64,000 nt of DNA from Bos javanicus (taxonomy: Eukaryota; Chordata; Mammalia; Artiodactyla; Bovidae), in NCBI RefSeq assembly GCF_032452875.1, contig NC_083880.1, positions 58,664,829 to 58,728,828 on the forward strand, in the 5' to 3' direction. Numbering within the stretch: position 1 is the first letter of the stretch; every line of letters starts with the position of its first letter. This document shows positions 1 through 12,570 of this stretch, piece by piece. The notes beneath the pieces were generated by a model. That model did no database searches and was not told the origin of the DNA. It saw only the letters and a list, made by a program, of their open reading frames with translations. The position numbers and the translations under genes are program-made.

Positions 1-134
1 TCAGGGAGCTAGAATCCCACATGCTTCACAGCCAAAAATCCCAAACATAAAACAGAAGCAGTGTTGTAACAAGTTCAGTAAAGACTTTTAAAATGGTCCA
101 CATCAAAAAAAAAAAAAAAACTTAAAAAAAAAAT
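1..134 (+). mobile_element. CHR-type tRNA-derived SINE, 3' part (cut by window start)
   Basis: It begins TCAGGGAGCTAGAATCCCAC and ends in CACATCAAAA plus an A-rich tail, matching the tail of the copy at 30846-31034. The tRNA-related head lies outside the window. Confidence 0.75.
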
Positions 135-710
135 TCCATTCTGCAGTTCTGCCAAAAGCCGAGGTTAGGTTAGGCCAGGTTACTTTCCCTCAGGGAAGCT
201 GTGACGCAAGAGGCCTCTTTCTCAATCCTTCTCTGCCTTGTTGCGGGTGTGCCTGGCCAGGACCACAGGGTCTAGGGCACAGTCGTCTGTCTCAGGGGCT
301 GACCTCAGCCCACAAGCCCCTGTGGGCTCCCTCTCCACGTGGCAGGGCCAACTGCTATGGGGCTGGAACACAGTGGGAAGTCTGGGCTCCCAGACACCAG
401 TTTTAATACAGAGATGGGTCAACGTCGCTGAGCAGTGGACCCTCTTTGAGCATTCCAGTCATGAGAAACAGAGATTGGCTGGGTATTTCAACCTGAAGAT
501 GGGCCCCCCAGTGTCCTTCAGGGAGGCATAGTAGCCAACAGCATGGACGCCAGAGTCCAACACTTCCACTGCTACCTGGACCACGTGGCCTAGTCAAGTC
601 ATAGTCTCTGTATGCTTCTTCAGTCTCCTCACCCCTCAGGTGAGGATAATTATAGTACTTACATCAGAGGGTAGCCAGATCATACCTGGTAGCCCAAATA
701 AACACCTTTA
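135..710. other. Unassigned intergenic DNA
   Basis: No gene, RNA or repeat family recognised. The short open frames overlap one another on both strands without coding character. Confidence 0.5.
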
Positions 711-1075
711 TGTTTTTATTTTTTATTGGAGTATAATTGCTTTATGATGTTGTGCTAGTTTCTACTCTACAACAATGTGAATCAGCTATATGGATACATA
801 TATTTCCTCCCTCTTAGCCCTCCCTCCCACCCTTCCCATCCCACCGCTCTAGGTCATCACAGAGCACCTAGCTGAGCTCCCTGTGCTTTACAGCAGCTTC
901 CCACTAGCTATCTATTTTACACGTGGCAATGTAAATACATCAATGCTACTCTCCCAATCCGACCTGCCCTCCCTTTCTCCCCACTATGTCTACAAGTTGG
1001 CTTTCTACATCTGCATCTCTATTTCTGCCTGCAAATAGGTTCATCTGTACCACTTTTCTAGATTCCACACTGTAT
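711..1075 (-). mobile_element. L1 3' end, antisense
   Basis: Begins TTTATTGGAGTATAATTGCT and runs through GTTTCTACTCTACAAC and CTTTACAGCAGC to CTAGATTCCACA, the usual antisense view of an artiodactyl L1 3' region. Confidence 0.8.
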
Positions 1076-2354
1076 GTTTTTTTTCGCAGGGACAGAAAGG
1101 CAAAGGCAAGACCCCTGATTTCTAGGAGTCTGTGTTCTCACTCCTTTCATCAAACTCCGCCCCCTTAAACCAAGCCCGGCACATAGTAGGTGTACAGCAA
1201 ACGATCGCTAAACAAACCAAGCTGGAGGACAAGTTCTATACAGGGAGGAGTGGAACTTCCCACGGCCATAGTGACAAGCACAGGGTGCAGGCGATAAATA
1301 CGCCCAATCCATGCACCACCCCTACTAAATCCCTAACCGTGGAGCAACAGCAGCAGCACCTCAGGTTTTTATTTAACTTTTTCCATATGCTTTCCTGTCT
1401 ACTCTTCTACCTTCTCATTTCCTGGAATCAGACTCATGTTATCATGTGTGGAGCGAGCGGCTCGTTTTTCACTCCATTCCCCTCGTTGCATCAGCTCCCT
1501 GGAGCACGGTCTACCTGGGCTTATTCGAAGCTGCCGGGGAAGGCGTTTTTCCGAGCAGTGTTGTTTACTTTTCCAGAAGTCCCACAGTGCCTTCTCATAA
1601 TTAAGACCATCAGCAACCACAGGAGTACCCACACTGAATCAAATAGGTGCACTAAATATCCCGAGTCGTTCCCCAAATCCAGAGTTCCAGCCAACCGGGC
1701 TCCTATTATCAGCCCGCAGAGCTCATTGTGAATATTGGTAAACAATTCTGGTGGGAGACGTGTCTTGACAGCTTTGATAAATGGCTGGAGTCATTTTCCA
1801 TCTGGCCAGACGCATTCCAATCGCAAGCCGCTGAAAATACCCTTTTCACACCTGACCTTTGCTAAGTGCCGAGGCACGAACCAAAGTCCATTCCCAGGCT
1901 GGGTACCTAATTTTTATTAATAATATCTCCACTCTATCAATCATCGTTAACTAATGAGAACATTTGAAGAAATTAATTTAAGCCCGGGAAGAGGGAGCAT
2001 GGCAGCCCACCATGCTTCCCTCCCCGCTTGATTCTGCATCATGGGCCACATCCCAAGTGCCCACGGTGACTCAGGTCCTCCTGACTTGACTTTCTCCAAC
2101 AGAGGACGGTCTCTCCTTCACAGAGCCATGTCCTGGACTGGGGGGCTGTGCGAGCAGCATTTCTTAGTGGTTTTCCATCCCTGATCTCATTCAGCACTGG
2201 GGAAGCCATTGGTCCTGACACTGTGGGTGCCACGGCTGGTCCACAGGTAAGGGTGAGCCGCCTGTCCAAGAATTCACCTGACAGCAAGGTCAGCCTTTTT
2301 CTCCCTGGGCTAAAGTCAGGCCTCCATATTTTGACCAAGGGTGGCAAGCAAAGA
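1076..2354. other. Unassigned intergenic DNA
   Basis: A short ancient MIR/L2-like scrap (GGCACATAGTAGGTG) lies near 1178. The 199-codon open frame at 1132-1731 shows no recognisable domain and is probably chance. TGACCTTTGC at 1853-1862 resembles a nuclear-receptor half-site but is too short to rely on. Confidence 0.4.
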
Positions 2355-2524
2355 AGACATAAGAGACGCAGTTTTGATCCCTGGGTTGGGAAGAATCCCC
2401 TGGAGGAGGGCATGGCAACCCACGTCAGTATTCTTGCCTGGAGAAACTCACGAACAGAGGAGCCTGGTGGGCTATAGTCCATGGGGTCACACAGAATTGG
2501 ACACGACTAAAGTGACTGAGCATG
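2355..2524 (+). mobile_element. Bov-tA SINE, 5'-truncated
   Basis: Contains GATCCCTGGGTTGGGAAGA, ATTCTTGCCTGGAGAAACTC and GGACACGACTAAAGTGACTG, diagnostic of the ruminant Bov-tA family, in sense orientation. Confidence 0.85.
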
Positions 2525-2889
2525 CACGCAGGGCAAAGGAAGAGAAAGAGGAAAAGGCTGAATCCCAGGCATAGGAACAGCTCTTTAGTACCCTTCCCAC
2601 TGACCTGTTCCATTAACCCATCCTGTATTCAGGATGGGAAGACACTTGTCTTCCTGGTCCTCTGGCATTTCAGGAAAATGATAGCCATGAACCAGTCCTT
2701 CAGGGACTCGTGTTTATTTCTTGTGTTTATTTCTGTTCAGCAAATTATAACTTCTGGGTTCCAAGTTTCAAGATTCATGAGCATTTTGAATGCTGTGGGC
2801 ACCTGTGAAAAATGCAACGAGCCACAAACAAGCAAGCTTGGATTCTCCGTGAGCTGGCCTGTGGTGGTAAATTAAAATTTCACATGCTG

Positions 2890-2946
2890 AATACAATTAT
2901 GTAAAGTTTAAAAATAAAATAAAATTTAAAAAATAAATAAATAAAT
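2890..2946 (+). mobile_element. Ultrashort L1 insertion (57 bp) with 16-bp target-site duplications
   Basis: Only the last bases of a ruminant L1 (AATACAATTATGTAAAGTTT plus an A/T-rich tail) are present. They are flanked by perfect copies of AAAATTTCACATGCTG at 2874-2889 and 2947-2962. The left junction reads TT|AAAA, the L1 endonuclease target. Confidence 0.9.
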
Positions 2947-2962
2947 AAAATTTCACATGCTG

Positions 2963-3916
2963 GAGGGCACGTCATGTTTGCAAAATACCTGTATTTAAAG
3001 ATGCACGTCAAGCACTTCTGTGTTTAGAACATTTTTGCATACATTTTGAACACGCAAAACACAGCTGAGCAAATGTAATGCTTTGTTTTTTCCTTTCAAG
3101 TGAAAATTTCAGGTGTTGCTTCTGTTAAAATGAGTCTTCAGAGCCTCCATTTGCAGAGAGAAAGAAAGAGAGAGAAATTAAATCACATTCAGTAGGCGTC
3201 CACATATAAAGTAGCTCATGTGAATTATTAATGATAGATTTTGGGGTGGGGGGAACTTCTTGGACTTTTTTTGTCGTACTTTTAACAATTGAATGCGATG
3301 CTCATCAGACGTCTCCTTGTGAGATGTCACATTATTTAAATGAGAGCACATCTGACATTTCCAGAAGAGCATGCTAAATTCTGAAAAGAGAATGTTCTTC
3401 TCACTGATTTGATGGGCACCACTTGGGCTTTTCAAAATAAAGGTTTTGAGCACTTTAATTTTGGAGTGACTTGCCTTAGTTCAACACAGAGATTTAAAAT
3501 ACTCTCAACTACTTTAAAGAAGAACAGCGAAAAAGTTTTCTTCAAGACAAACAGAGGAACACTCCACAAGTGACATTTGAAAGGCACTGATGGTGGATAA
3601 TAACTGCTCCAAATATACTTAGAAACACTTGGCGTTTCATTGTTCTTTATGTATCTAATTATTCCAGGTATTGTCATGTCAAAAAAGTTTCATATGACAC
3701 ATGTTGTTCTTTTTTTTTTTAAGTGTAAGTCAGAGATGAAATCTAACTTTCCATGCAAATAGAGGCCTGGATGGGTAATCTCTGTGAGATGACCTTACTA
3801 TCTCCAGTTGCAGGCACTCACATTTTAACAAAAGGGGATTTACTTTTGCTAAATAAGTTTTTGCCCATGCTGCTCCTTCCCTTTCTACAAGTGCCTGGGA
3901 CATTTACTGATACATA
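2963..3916. other. Unassigned intergenic DNA
   Basis: AT-rich unique sequence. No exon, RNA or repeat recognised. Confidence 0.5.
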
Positions 3917-4125
3917 AAGTGTGTTAATCACTCAGTCATGTCTGACTCTTTGCGACCCCATGGACTGTGGCCCACCAGGCTCCTCTGTCCATGGAATTTT
4001 CCAGTCAAGGATACTGGAGTGGGTTGCCATTCCCTTCTCCAGGGGATCTTACTGACCCAGGGATTGAACTCCACTCTCCTGTATTGCAGGTAGATTCTTT
4101 ACCATCTGAGCCACCAGGGAAGCCC
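3917..4125 (-). mobile_element. Bov-tA SINE, antisense, near full length
   Basis: Runs from ATCACTCAGTCATGTCTGAC to GAGCCACCAGGGAAGCCC, the complete antisense structure of a tRNA-Glu-type ruminant SINE. Confidence 0.92.
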
Positions 4126-4246
4126 ATATTCATGCAATTCATGAGGCCAGATACCGTGCTAACTGATGTGAAGGATGAGATGGGTGTGGGATGGTGCATA
4201 GAGCAACAAGAAGAATCCGAAAATTTTCAGTCCATTGGTTTTTTAA

Positions 4247-4366
4247 TTTTTTTTATTTATTTTTTTTCTAATTTTATTTTATTTTTAAACTTTACATAAT
4301 TGTATTAGTTTTGCCAAATATCAAAATGAATCCGCCACAGGTATCAATATCAATATCAAAAAACCG
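4247..4366 (-). mobile_element. Short antisense L1 3' end
   Basis: T-rich start, then TTTAAACTTTACATAATTG and TTTGCCAAATATCAAAATGA, the reverse complement of the young ruminant L1 3' end. It is flanked by an imperfect duplication of CCATTGGTTTTTT at 4232 and 4367. Confidence 0.8.
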
Positions 4367-4454
4367 CCATTGGTTTTTTTAAATCTGCTTACCTCACCCT
4401 CCATATCAGTCTGTGATCAGCCCCTGGGAGCTACAAGGAGCTCTTCAGAACTCC

Positions 4455-4665
4455 AAAACCAGCTTCCTTTTTGTGAGTTAAACTTGGTCACATCCTTGAG
4501 CCACCTTTGTTTCTACCTCAGGGCCTTTGCACCTGCTCTTGTCTCTGCCTGGAGCATTCCTCCTGCCACTCGGGGCTCAGCCCTTCCCAGGACCCCCCAG
4601 CACACTGTCTCCTCATGTGTCTCTTTCCTTTACTTCCTTTACTACTACTTGACATTAGTGTCTTC
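4455..4665. repeat. Ancient L2 LINE fragment (probable)
   Basis: CTCAGGGCCTTTGCACCTGC, then CTCTGCCTGGAGCATTCC and TCAGCCCTTCCC resemble the conserved 3' part of L2. Confidence 0.6.
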
Positions 4666-5066
4666 AATTGTTATAGGTTAAATTCAGAATCCCTGACTCA
4701 ATCATGATGAGCTCTGTGCTGGACAAACACCTTGTCAGTCTTGGTCATGATTATGTCCCAGATCTGACCATGGTAAATATCCAGTGGCTGCTGTTGTCTG
4801 CATAAGTAAATTCAGCTTATGCTAACCAACTCCTTTGCTTGAGTTCTCCACTCCTGGGCATGCTGAGAGTATAATTTGGCTTCTGAAAGCCATGCAGGAT
4901 GTAGATGCCAGGAGCTCAGTCCCAGCACAGCTCTGGTCTCATTGCAGGTTAGCATGTTGGGGTTCTTGTTCTAAACATCAGTCTCATGAGCTTGGTTAAG
5001 AGGAGCCCAATTCTGAGTCATCTACTCCTGGGTTCCTCACAACATTGGGTTTAAGGATGGGAGCTT

Positions 5067-5200
5067 GGGACTTCCCTTGCAGCCTAGAGGTTAAGACTCC
5101 ACATTTCTACTGCATGGGGCATGGGTTGATCCCTTGTCGGAAAACTAAGATCCAGTATGCTGCATGGTGCTCCCCTGCCGACCCTGCCACCAAAAAAAAT
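5067..5200 (+). mobile_element. CHR-type SINE
   Basis: Begins GGGACTTCCCTTGCAGCC, continues GGTTAAGACTCCAC and ends A-rich. It is flanked by the 11-bp duplication GATGGGAGCTT at 5056-5066 and 5201-5211. Confidence 0.82.
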
Positions 5201-5211
5201 GATGGGAGCTT

Positions 5212-8189
5212 TGAGTCTTAACACTGGGCTACGGGAAAATCAGCCAGAAGTAAATGTTCCCCTTAACATAACAGGAGGACAGCTCTGGGGGCCCTGCCCA
5301 GGCCCCAGATTCCTTGCCACTCTTATGTCTTGTGTGGACTTCCAAGCACATCAAGAAGGCTCCAGGTTTTATCCGTATTAAGTACTTTACCTCTCTAGTT
5401 TCCTGACTTTGTACAAGAATTCTTCTTTGAGTAAACAAAGTACCAAAAAACCCAAGCAAGTGTCTTGCTGGGAATAAATAACAACAGCACTAAATTAGAT
5501 GATCGATGGTAAGTTAACAAAGGGATCAATACAGGCCTGCAAACTTGTTCCAAACTTCATCTCTGAAAAAGCAGTACCGTCATGAGTCACCATAGACATA
5601 AGAGCGAGAATGCAGAAACGCCTTTAAATTGGTGATTCATTTGTTTTTTAAACAATAATTTCCCTCATGTTCTGTGCATTTACATAACCACGCCATGAAA
5701 ACTCTTAGGAGTCAGGAAGGAGAGTCAGCGTGGGTGGTGGGGGGGCTTAAGTTCATCTTTCATCATAAGATCATAAGACCGTCTCTATCTGCTAAATGTC
5801 AGCCAAAATGCCCCAAACACATACTGCTTTGCTGGGACCTTTCTCTGGTCATTTTTAATTTATTTATTCATTAAACCTTTCATGGTAATTTGCCATCTGA
5901 AAAAGAAAGATGATGGCAAAAGGTTTGTGGCGCAAAGTCTGCAATATAAGCCTGAATGAGCCATTTGAAATGTTTAAAAGATTTTCAATGGTGAAAATAT
6001 AAAAATTAAAGGAGGAAAAAAGGAAAGCTTTTGGTGCTAACTTATAATATGCTAACATATAAGAAATGCAATTACATATTCATCACTTGCAGTGAAATGC
6101 TTATTAAAACAGTATGGTATTCTAAAAATGATAGGGTTATTATAAAATAATAAGGAATTTATCTCACCTTCTTTTGCATTAAGATACAATAAAATTACAC
6201 TCTGAAAACAAATTACTCTTCCTGTTATCTTCACAAAACAGCAAGGCCTGGGCCGTCCGCTAGAAACTTTCTTTGCCTTGATGTGTCAAGGCATCAATTT
6301 CAAAGTCAGACTTTCTTCCTTCCTTTGGTCATGACATTTGAGAACTGGAGAGAAACTTCTAGAAGGAGACTGAAACCCTTCTTAGACTGCAGAGGCCACT
6401 GTGGCTGTGTGTGGTTGCCTGACTCTGTGGGCTAGAGAGAGATGGAGTGAGGAATCCCATCTTGCCAAGACCCTTCCTTTCACCTGGACGCTGAGCTAAG
6501 CTGCCCCATGCATCACCTGAGGCCCACCTGAACCCCAGGCTGTGGCCAGCTCTGCAGGCTGCTTGGGCATGGCTGGTGTTTGTTGGGGGGAGGGGGATGG
6601 GGGGTTTCTGTGCAGCTTGTTCCTGAGATACAATGAGACACACTCTGTGCAAGGCATTATTCTGAAGCCATTGCCAATGGAGAGAAGAAAAAGACAACTG
6701 AATGCAAAAAAAGATCAAGTGTTCAGAGTGGCCCTGTCCATTTCCTTTATGGTGTCAGGACAAGCGAAATCCATGTCATCCAAGTCCAGGTGGTCCCTGA
6801 AAACCCCTCCCTCCAGCCCTGGCTGGGAGAGGCATGTTCAACCATGCATGCAGTGGCTCCAGAAGGAGACCCAGGAAGGGAGACAGGTGTCAGGGAGGTT
6901 AGAAGCAGGGCATCCTTGCTGCGTGTGGTCATGCAAGCTGTCCCAGGGTTCTCGTATGGAACAGCACAATGAGAATAGCCCCATTGCACGGGGCCTTGGG
7001 AAAAATCAGAGCGATAAGGCCTGGCAGCCCACAGCTGAATACACAGCTCTCCCCTCCCCAGTAACATTACTTGTCTTTGCCTCTGTCTGCTATTCTCTTT
7101 CTGAACAGAAAAATCCAGAGGTCCTGCAAAACCCCCAAGCATCACCCTGCTCTCACTCTTGCACTTCGCTGACACCTGCAAACCCTGTCAAGTCCTGACT
7201 GTCCCCAAAGGAGTCGGAGACGTCAACCCATAGGACCCCACAGCGCCACTCACCACCCCTCCAGGAGTGCCAACCTGAGACTGTCTGATCATGTTTCCCA
7301 GGGAAGATACACTTATAATTTGTCTGGCTTCTTAATTTCTCCAAAGACAATGTGACAGACTGCTCTTCCCCTCTGTGTTGGCTTTGATGATGTCTTCCTT
7401 TGTTTTTCCATCTCGCCCACTCTTCCCTCGCTCAGCCCCCACTTCTGTATTCAATTGTCACTTTAGTATTAGCCCACTGTCTGCCTGGCAACCCACTATT
7501 ATGCACTTATTTTATTACTTGGTTTCCTACCCTGATCTGGTGATTCATTTCTAACCTTTACCGACTGTAACATAACTCCTTTTCTTTACTTTCTTTCCTC
7601 CCCACCAGCCCCCTCCACCTTTAACTTTCAGATGTCAGTTTCAGGTAAAGCTTGCTGTCCTCATGTCCCCAGAAACTGGCCTTATCTGCAGCTCTAAGTT
7701 GACAGTCTTGTTTTTTTCACTTAGAGCCATCAGTTTAATAGAATCAAGAGCTGTACCTAATGTTTTCAAGTCACTTTGAATAAGATCAGGAGACATAAAC
7801 AGGAATCAAGAAAGAAAATAAGGTGATAAATTGATCCCACGGGCAGATACTGGACAAAAGTCCAGACACTCCTTTTTCTAACCTCACCTGGCTTGATTGT
7901 GTAACCAGAAGGTTACATAAACATAGGTCAATGGTCACAATTCTGATGACCCATGCATGATGTTTCTAAATAATTTTAGAATTGTATGGGACAGTTTAAG
8001 AAGAGTTAAGAATGTCCGGCTTTAAGGATATCCTGTGCAAGGGAAACCCAGCATATAAAACATTCAAAGTTATTTAACACAATAAGCCCTCTTCATGTCA
8101 GTGATAGCAGGGAGGTGTCAGGTGGAATTTTCTGGGGGTGATGCTTAGGAAGAAAGAAGATAGGAGGAGAATCTTGGAAATCACAGAAC
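5212..8189. other. Unassigned intergenic DNA
   Basis: About 3 kb with no recognised repeat and no gene. The 218-codon frame at 6542-7198 overlaps a 144-codon frame on the other strand, has no domain and lacks splice or start context, so I do not call it. Confidence 0.4.
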
Positions 8190-8345
8190 ATTTAGAGTTG
8201 GAAAGGAACACATGGATCATTTTATCTAACTCCCTAAGGTTTAGATGAGGAAATTGAGGCCCTGGGAGTTTAAGAGATTTGCCTGAAGCTTAGAGGCAGG
8301 TCTCTGAATTCCAAACCCCAAACTCTTTCCAGCAACTCAGCAACT
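8190..8345. repeat. Ancient MIR-like repeat (family uncertain)
   Basis: Resembles the conserved phrases AGAGTTGGAAAGGAAC, GATGAGGAAATTGAGGCCC and AGAGATTTGCCTGAAG common to old mammalian interspersed repeats. Confidence 0.55.
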
Positions 8346-8449
8346 GGAAGTATTGCTTTTGTTAACAGAAATAACGATTATAAAAATCCTATTTCAAGTT
8401 TTTATGACCATAACCTCCTAATTCTCTCCCCCCCATAACACATAATTCA

Positions 8450-8875
8450 GACACCCTAAAATAATTCAACCTTTAAAAGTACAGTGTACAGTTCAGTGGT
8501 TTTTAATATATTCACAGAAGTAAGCAACCATCACCCCACTCACTTTTAAAACATTTCATAACCTCAAAGGGAAATGAGTCGCTCATTCCCAGCTACTCCT
8601 CATTACTATCTCCTAACCCCTTAGCAACCACCAATCCCTTTTCCATCTCTATAGATTTGCCTGTAAATGAAATCAAATTTTCTATAAATGGAATCATACA
8701 AAATGTGGCCTTTTGGAGCTTCCTTCATTTAGCATAATATTTTCAAGGTTTATCCTCATTGTAGGATATGTCAATACTTCATACCTTTTCGTGGCTGAAT
8801 AGTATTCCACTGTGTGTTTATATCGCGTTTTGCTTACCCATTGATGGACACTTGGGTTGTTTCCATTTTGGGGCT
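8450..8875 (-). mobile_element. Old L1 fragment, antisense
   Basis: TACAGTTCAGTGGTTTTTAA, ATTTGCCTGTAAATGAAATC, GAATAGTATTCCACTGTGTG and ATTGATGGACACTTGGGTTG are standard antisense L1 3'-region phrases. Confidence 0.8.
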
Positions 8876-8877
8876 TT

Positions 8878-9147
8878 AAAGACTGATGCTGAAACTGAAG
8901 CTCCAATACTTTGGCCACCTGATGGAAAAGACCAACTCATTGGAAAAGACCCTGATGCTGGGAAAGATTGAAGGCAAATGGAAAAGGGGGCGGCAGAGGA
9001 TAAAATGGTTAGATAGCATTGTCGACTCAATAGATAAGAATTTGAGCAAACTCCGGGACACAGTGGAGGACAGAGGAGCCTGGTGTGTTACAGTCCATGA
9101 GGTCACAAAGAATGGGACATTACTTAGCGACTGAACAACAACAACAA
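8878..9147 (+). mobile_element. BovB (RTE) LINE 3' end, sense
   Basis: GACTGATGCTGAAACTGAAG, ACTTTGGCCACCTGATGG, GATGCTGGGAAAGATTGAAG and terminal CGACTGAACAACAACAAC match the BovB reverse-transcriptase C-terminal region and tail. It is inserted into the old L1. Confidence 0.88.
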
Positions 9148-10372
9148 ATGGTCGATGTTGCTGGCCTTGTATGAATTTACTTGGTAACTGTGGTTGGTGT
9201 CCCATCTTTCTCCTAATCTTGCCCTGCATCAGGGCATATACTAAAGACCCAATATTCCTGGGCCAGCCCCACCCCTCCACAGCCAGCACTGCCTCTCCAG
9301 CCTTAAACGTCACATTATCTCTAAATGGCTTAGAGAGCCATTTCATGTGTTTTATGAAACACCCTTTGTGACATTTCTGCCTTCTTCCATGGCTCCCCTT
9401 CTGCCCTCTCTCTCTTAAAAATCTTTTCAGAATTCTGTCATGCTAATCCATCCATTTTCATTTTGCAGATCTGAGAGATCCTGTGGACAGGATTTTATAT
9501 GAAAACTTCCTGTTTTCTGCCTCTAGACCCCTTCTCTTCTTAAATCTGATCTTTATGATTCTGAGAAGGGAGAAAAATGGAAGATAATTCCAAAACACTG
9601 AAACTGAATATCGAAGAAATTAACACAGTTTGTTAGAGACCAGCGCAAATCTGACCCATGGCTAGACAAGCAAGCTTTCCGGGAGACGTCATGGCAATGA
9701 TTCAAGTTCTAAGACAAAGAACAAGGTGCTGGTGTGGGTGAGCAGGAATTAAGATTTCCTGTTAAAAATATTCATTTACCTTTGAAAAATCCATAGTTAA
9801 AGCAGGACACACACAATTAAATTGGGTGCCCCAAATTAAATTATGTGAAGCAGTTATAAAAACGGTGTCATGACATGAACATTATGTATTTCAGGAATAT
9901 GGAACTGTTGCCCTGGTAAGTGCATCAGAGGTGGAAACGAGCTAAGTTAACTTCATCAGTTCTGCACCTCTAACGGCAATCCTGACAGAGGCCGAGTTAA
10001 AGTTTACCTTTTAAGATCCTTTGAGAAAGCCTTTGCTAAGCAAATTAACCGTGTCAACAGGATTTCTGGTGACTGTTGAAGCTCCTTAAGAGTTCAAGCT
10101 GTTCCCTAACACATTAAGCAGAGCAGAGATTATGGATACACTTATGTACTGGTGGGTACTGCACAGGGACAAAAAATGCACAGGCAATCCAGATCTTACA
10201 AAATGAAGTTCCCCGTCTTCTTCACCCATAGTTAACTAGCCCAGTTCTTGCTTGTTTTGAATGTGATAAAATACCTTATTTCATAAATTGGAAAATTATT
10301 TGCACTTTTACTAATTCAGCCAAGCCTTCTCTGACATTAGTCCAAATTACAATGGGGCAAGCTCTTCTAGAT
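9148..10372. other. Unassigned intergenic DNA
   Basis: No gene or clear repeat recognised. Confidence 0.45.
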
Positions 10373-10588
10373 GGGGCTTCCCTGGTGGTTCAGTGGTAAA
10401 GAATCCACCTGCCAATACGGGAGACCCAAGTTCTATCCCTGATCCGGGAAGATCCCCTAGAGAAGGAAACGGCAACCCACTCAGTATTCTTGCCTGGGAA
10501 ATCCCATGGACAGAGGAGCCTGGTGGGCTACAGTCCTTGGGGTTGCAAAGAGTCAGAGACGACTTAGCGACTCAGCAACAACAACAAA
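10373..10588 (+). mobile_element. Bov-tA SINE, full length
   Basis: From GGGGCTTCCCTGGTGGTTCA to GCAACAACAACAAAG, sense orientation. Confidence 0.93.
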
Positions 10589-10859
10589 GTTATTCTGGCC
10601 ATGATATAGAGATCTACAGACTACTGAGTTCTGCTGGTAAGGAGCATTTTGAAACTGGATAGTAATGCAGACAAATATAGGCATCAGGAGTATAGAACCA
10701 AAAACTGAAGTTTAGACACGATAACTTAACCCTGTCTTTAAAAATCACTTTGTGGTAAATATCAAGCGGTCAGAGGAGGTACAATTGAGAACAAGGTTAT
10801 CCTTAGAAAAGAGAGAGAACAGGTAAAAGGGCCTGGAATCTCGGTCCACCTGCATGCAA

Positions 10860-10955
10860 GCATCACCTGGGGGACACATCATTGTTCTCGTTTTACACAG
10901 GAACCTGTGGTCCAGCGAGGCTTATTCGCATCCCCCAGGATCACAATGCTAGAAG
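10860..10955. repeat. MIR-like fragment
   Basis: TTCTCGTTTTACACAGGAAC, GTGGTCCAGCGAGGC and AGGATCACAATGCTAG resemble the MIR core and 3' part. Confidence 0.45.
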
Positions 10956-11442
10956 ATGCCGTGGGCAATCACACGGGGGAAAAGATGAGCTCTCCAGAGA
11001 AGTGATTCTCTGCAGAGAAGTCTTGATTCCGAGGGGGCGAGGGGTGTCCTGGTCCAGGCTGAAGGGAGATTCCAAAAGCTGGAGTCAAGACAGAGACCCG
11101 AGCAGGAGAGTGTGGACGGAGGGCGTGAGGTGGAAGGTCTGGAGGGAGTGTCCCCGAGGGAGAGGCTGAGCCTCACTCCCCGATAAACTACCCGCCAGGT
11201 ACTTGGTTCACTGTAGCCGTTCGGTATCTGTCATCAGACAAATGATAGCAGAGATTAGTCTGGAAAAGGGAAGATCAGAGCACACTTTCAGTCAGGGAGG
11301 AGTCTGCACAGGTGTGGACACTGAAGTGTGTTACAGAGGACAGTGGACTTCTGGGTGAGGCTGCCCCTTAGACTAGAGCTCCTCCAGTGGGGTGAATCTC
11401 TCCTCACTCTGGGGATATGTGTCAGTGTCCAAAACCCTGAGT

Positions 11443-11706
11443 ATTCATTGGAAGGACTGAAGCTGAAGCTGAGACTCCAACACTTTGACCACCTGATGTG
11501 AAGTGCTGGAAAAGACCCTAATGCTGGGAAACATTGAGGGCAGGAGGAGAGGGTGACAGAGGATGAGATGGTTAGATAGTATCATCGACTCAATGGACAT
11601 GACCTTGAGCAAATTCTGGGAGACAGTGAAGGACAGGGAAGCCTGGCATGCTACAGTCCACCAGGTCACAAAGAGTTGGACACAACTTAGTGACTGAACA
11701 ACAACA
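11443..11706 (+). mobile_element. BovB 3' end, sense
   Basis: TGGAAGGACTGAAGCTGAAG, ATGCTGGGAAACATTGAGG and GTGACTGAACAACAACATC show a BovB/Bov-A type 3' segment. Confidence 0.87.
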
Positions 11707-11819
11707 TCTTTGGTCGTCACAGTGGGGTGGTGATACTAGCATCTGGGGGTAGACACCAGAGATGCAACTCAGCCCTGGGTAATGGCACAAACAGCCCCAC
11801 ACAGAGAATCCCTCCGCCT

Positions 11820-11945
11820 GTTCAGTTCAGTTCAGTCACTCAGTCGTGTCCAACTCTTTGCGATCCCATGGACTGCAGCATGCCAGGCTTCCCTGTCCAT
11901 CACCAACTCCCAGAGCTTGTTCAAACCCATGTCCACCGGAAATAC
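11820..11945 (-). mobile_element. BovB terminal segment, antisense
   Basis: Begins TTCAGTTCAGTTCAGTCACT, then ATGGACTGCAGCATGCCAGG and ATCACCAACTCCCAGAGC. Truncated after about 125 bp. Confidence 0.87.
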
Positions 11946-12224
11946 CAATAAATGATGGGTGGAGAAGCTCTGCCGGCTACAGTCAACCTCTTCACTCAGT
12001 TCTGTGCTCACCAGGCAGCCTTCACCTCTTGCTTGTTCTGCTTGGTTGCTGGTGGTGTCACCATAGCTACTGTGGTTTCCACCAGCCAAACTACTGATTC
12101 CTCATGACAGGGCAGATTCTGTTCACCAGAGCCCATGCTATTTCCAGGCAGCACGATCACCACTCCATGTGTCCTTCAACATAAGAAGATCTATGCAAGA
12201 AAATCTATGCAGTAATAATATTCT

Positions 12225-12570
12225 GTTCAGTAAATGCTACTGTGATCCCATTTAGCAGATGAAAAGACTGAATCTCAGAAAAATGAACCAGTTTATTTCA
12301 GGGGACAACTGCTGGAACAGGAAGCCACTCGTTGACCCTGAAGTCTATACTCTTAAACCACTGCATTTAGCTGTCTCATTAAAACCATGCAATGCTTCTT
12401 TTTTGGACCCAGCAGTTTACATAAGTATTTTCCTTTAATCTTCCCAGTCATCCTATGAGTAGGAGGCCGGACGGCTGTCTTACAAAGGCAGAAAATGAGT
12501 CTCAGAAAAGTTGCAGCTTGCTGGAGCTAACCAGTGGAGCTACGACTCACCTGGTCTGTCTGTCCACCAG
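12225..12570. repeat. Two adjacent MIR-like fragments
   Basis: AGCAGATGAAAAGACTGAAT with TCTATACTCTTAAACCACTG, then TTCCTTTAATCTTCCCAGTC with ATGAGTAGGAGG. Both resemble MIR cores (roughly 12225-12400 and 12405-12570). Confidence 0.55.

Noticed and set aside
1132..1731. 199-codon open frame on the + strand
   Set aside because: Starts in repeat-derived DNA and encodes no recognisable protein; low-complexity hydrophobic and polar mixture.
3917..4125. Genuine tRNA genes at the Bov-tA and CHR elements
   Set aside because: The tRNA-like heads are parts of dispersed SINEs and lack a complete cloverleaf.
6542..7198. 218-codon open frame on the + strand
   Set aside because: No recognisable domain, mixed composition, overlapping open frames on the other strand and no splice or promoter context. 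Treated as chance.
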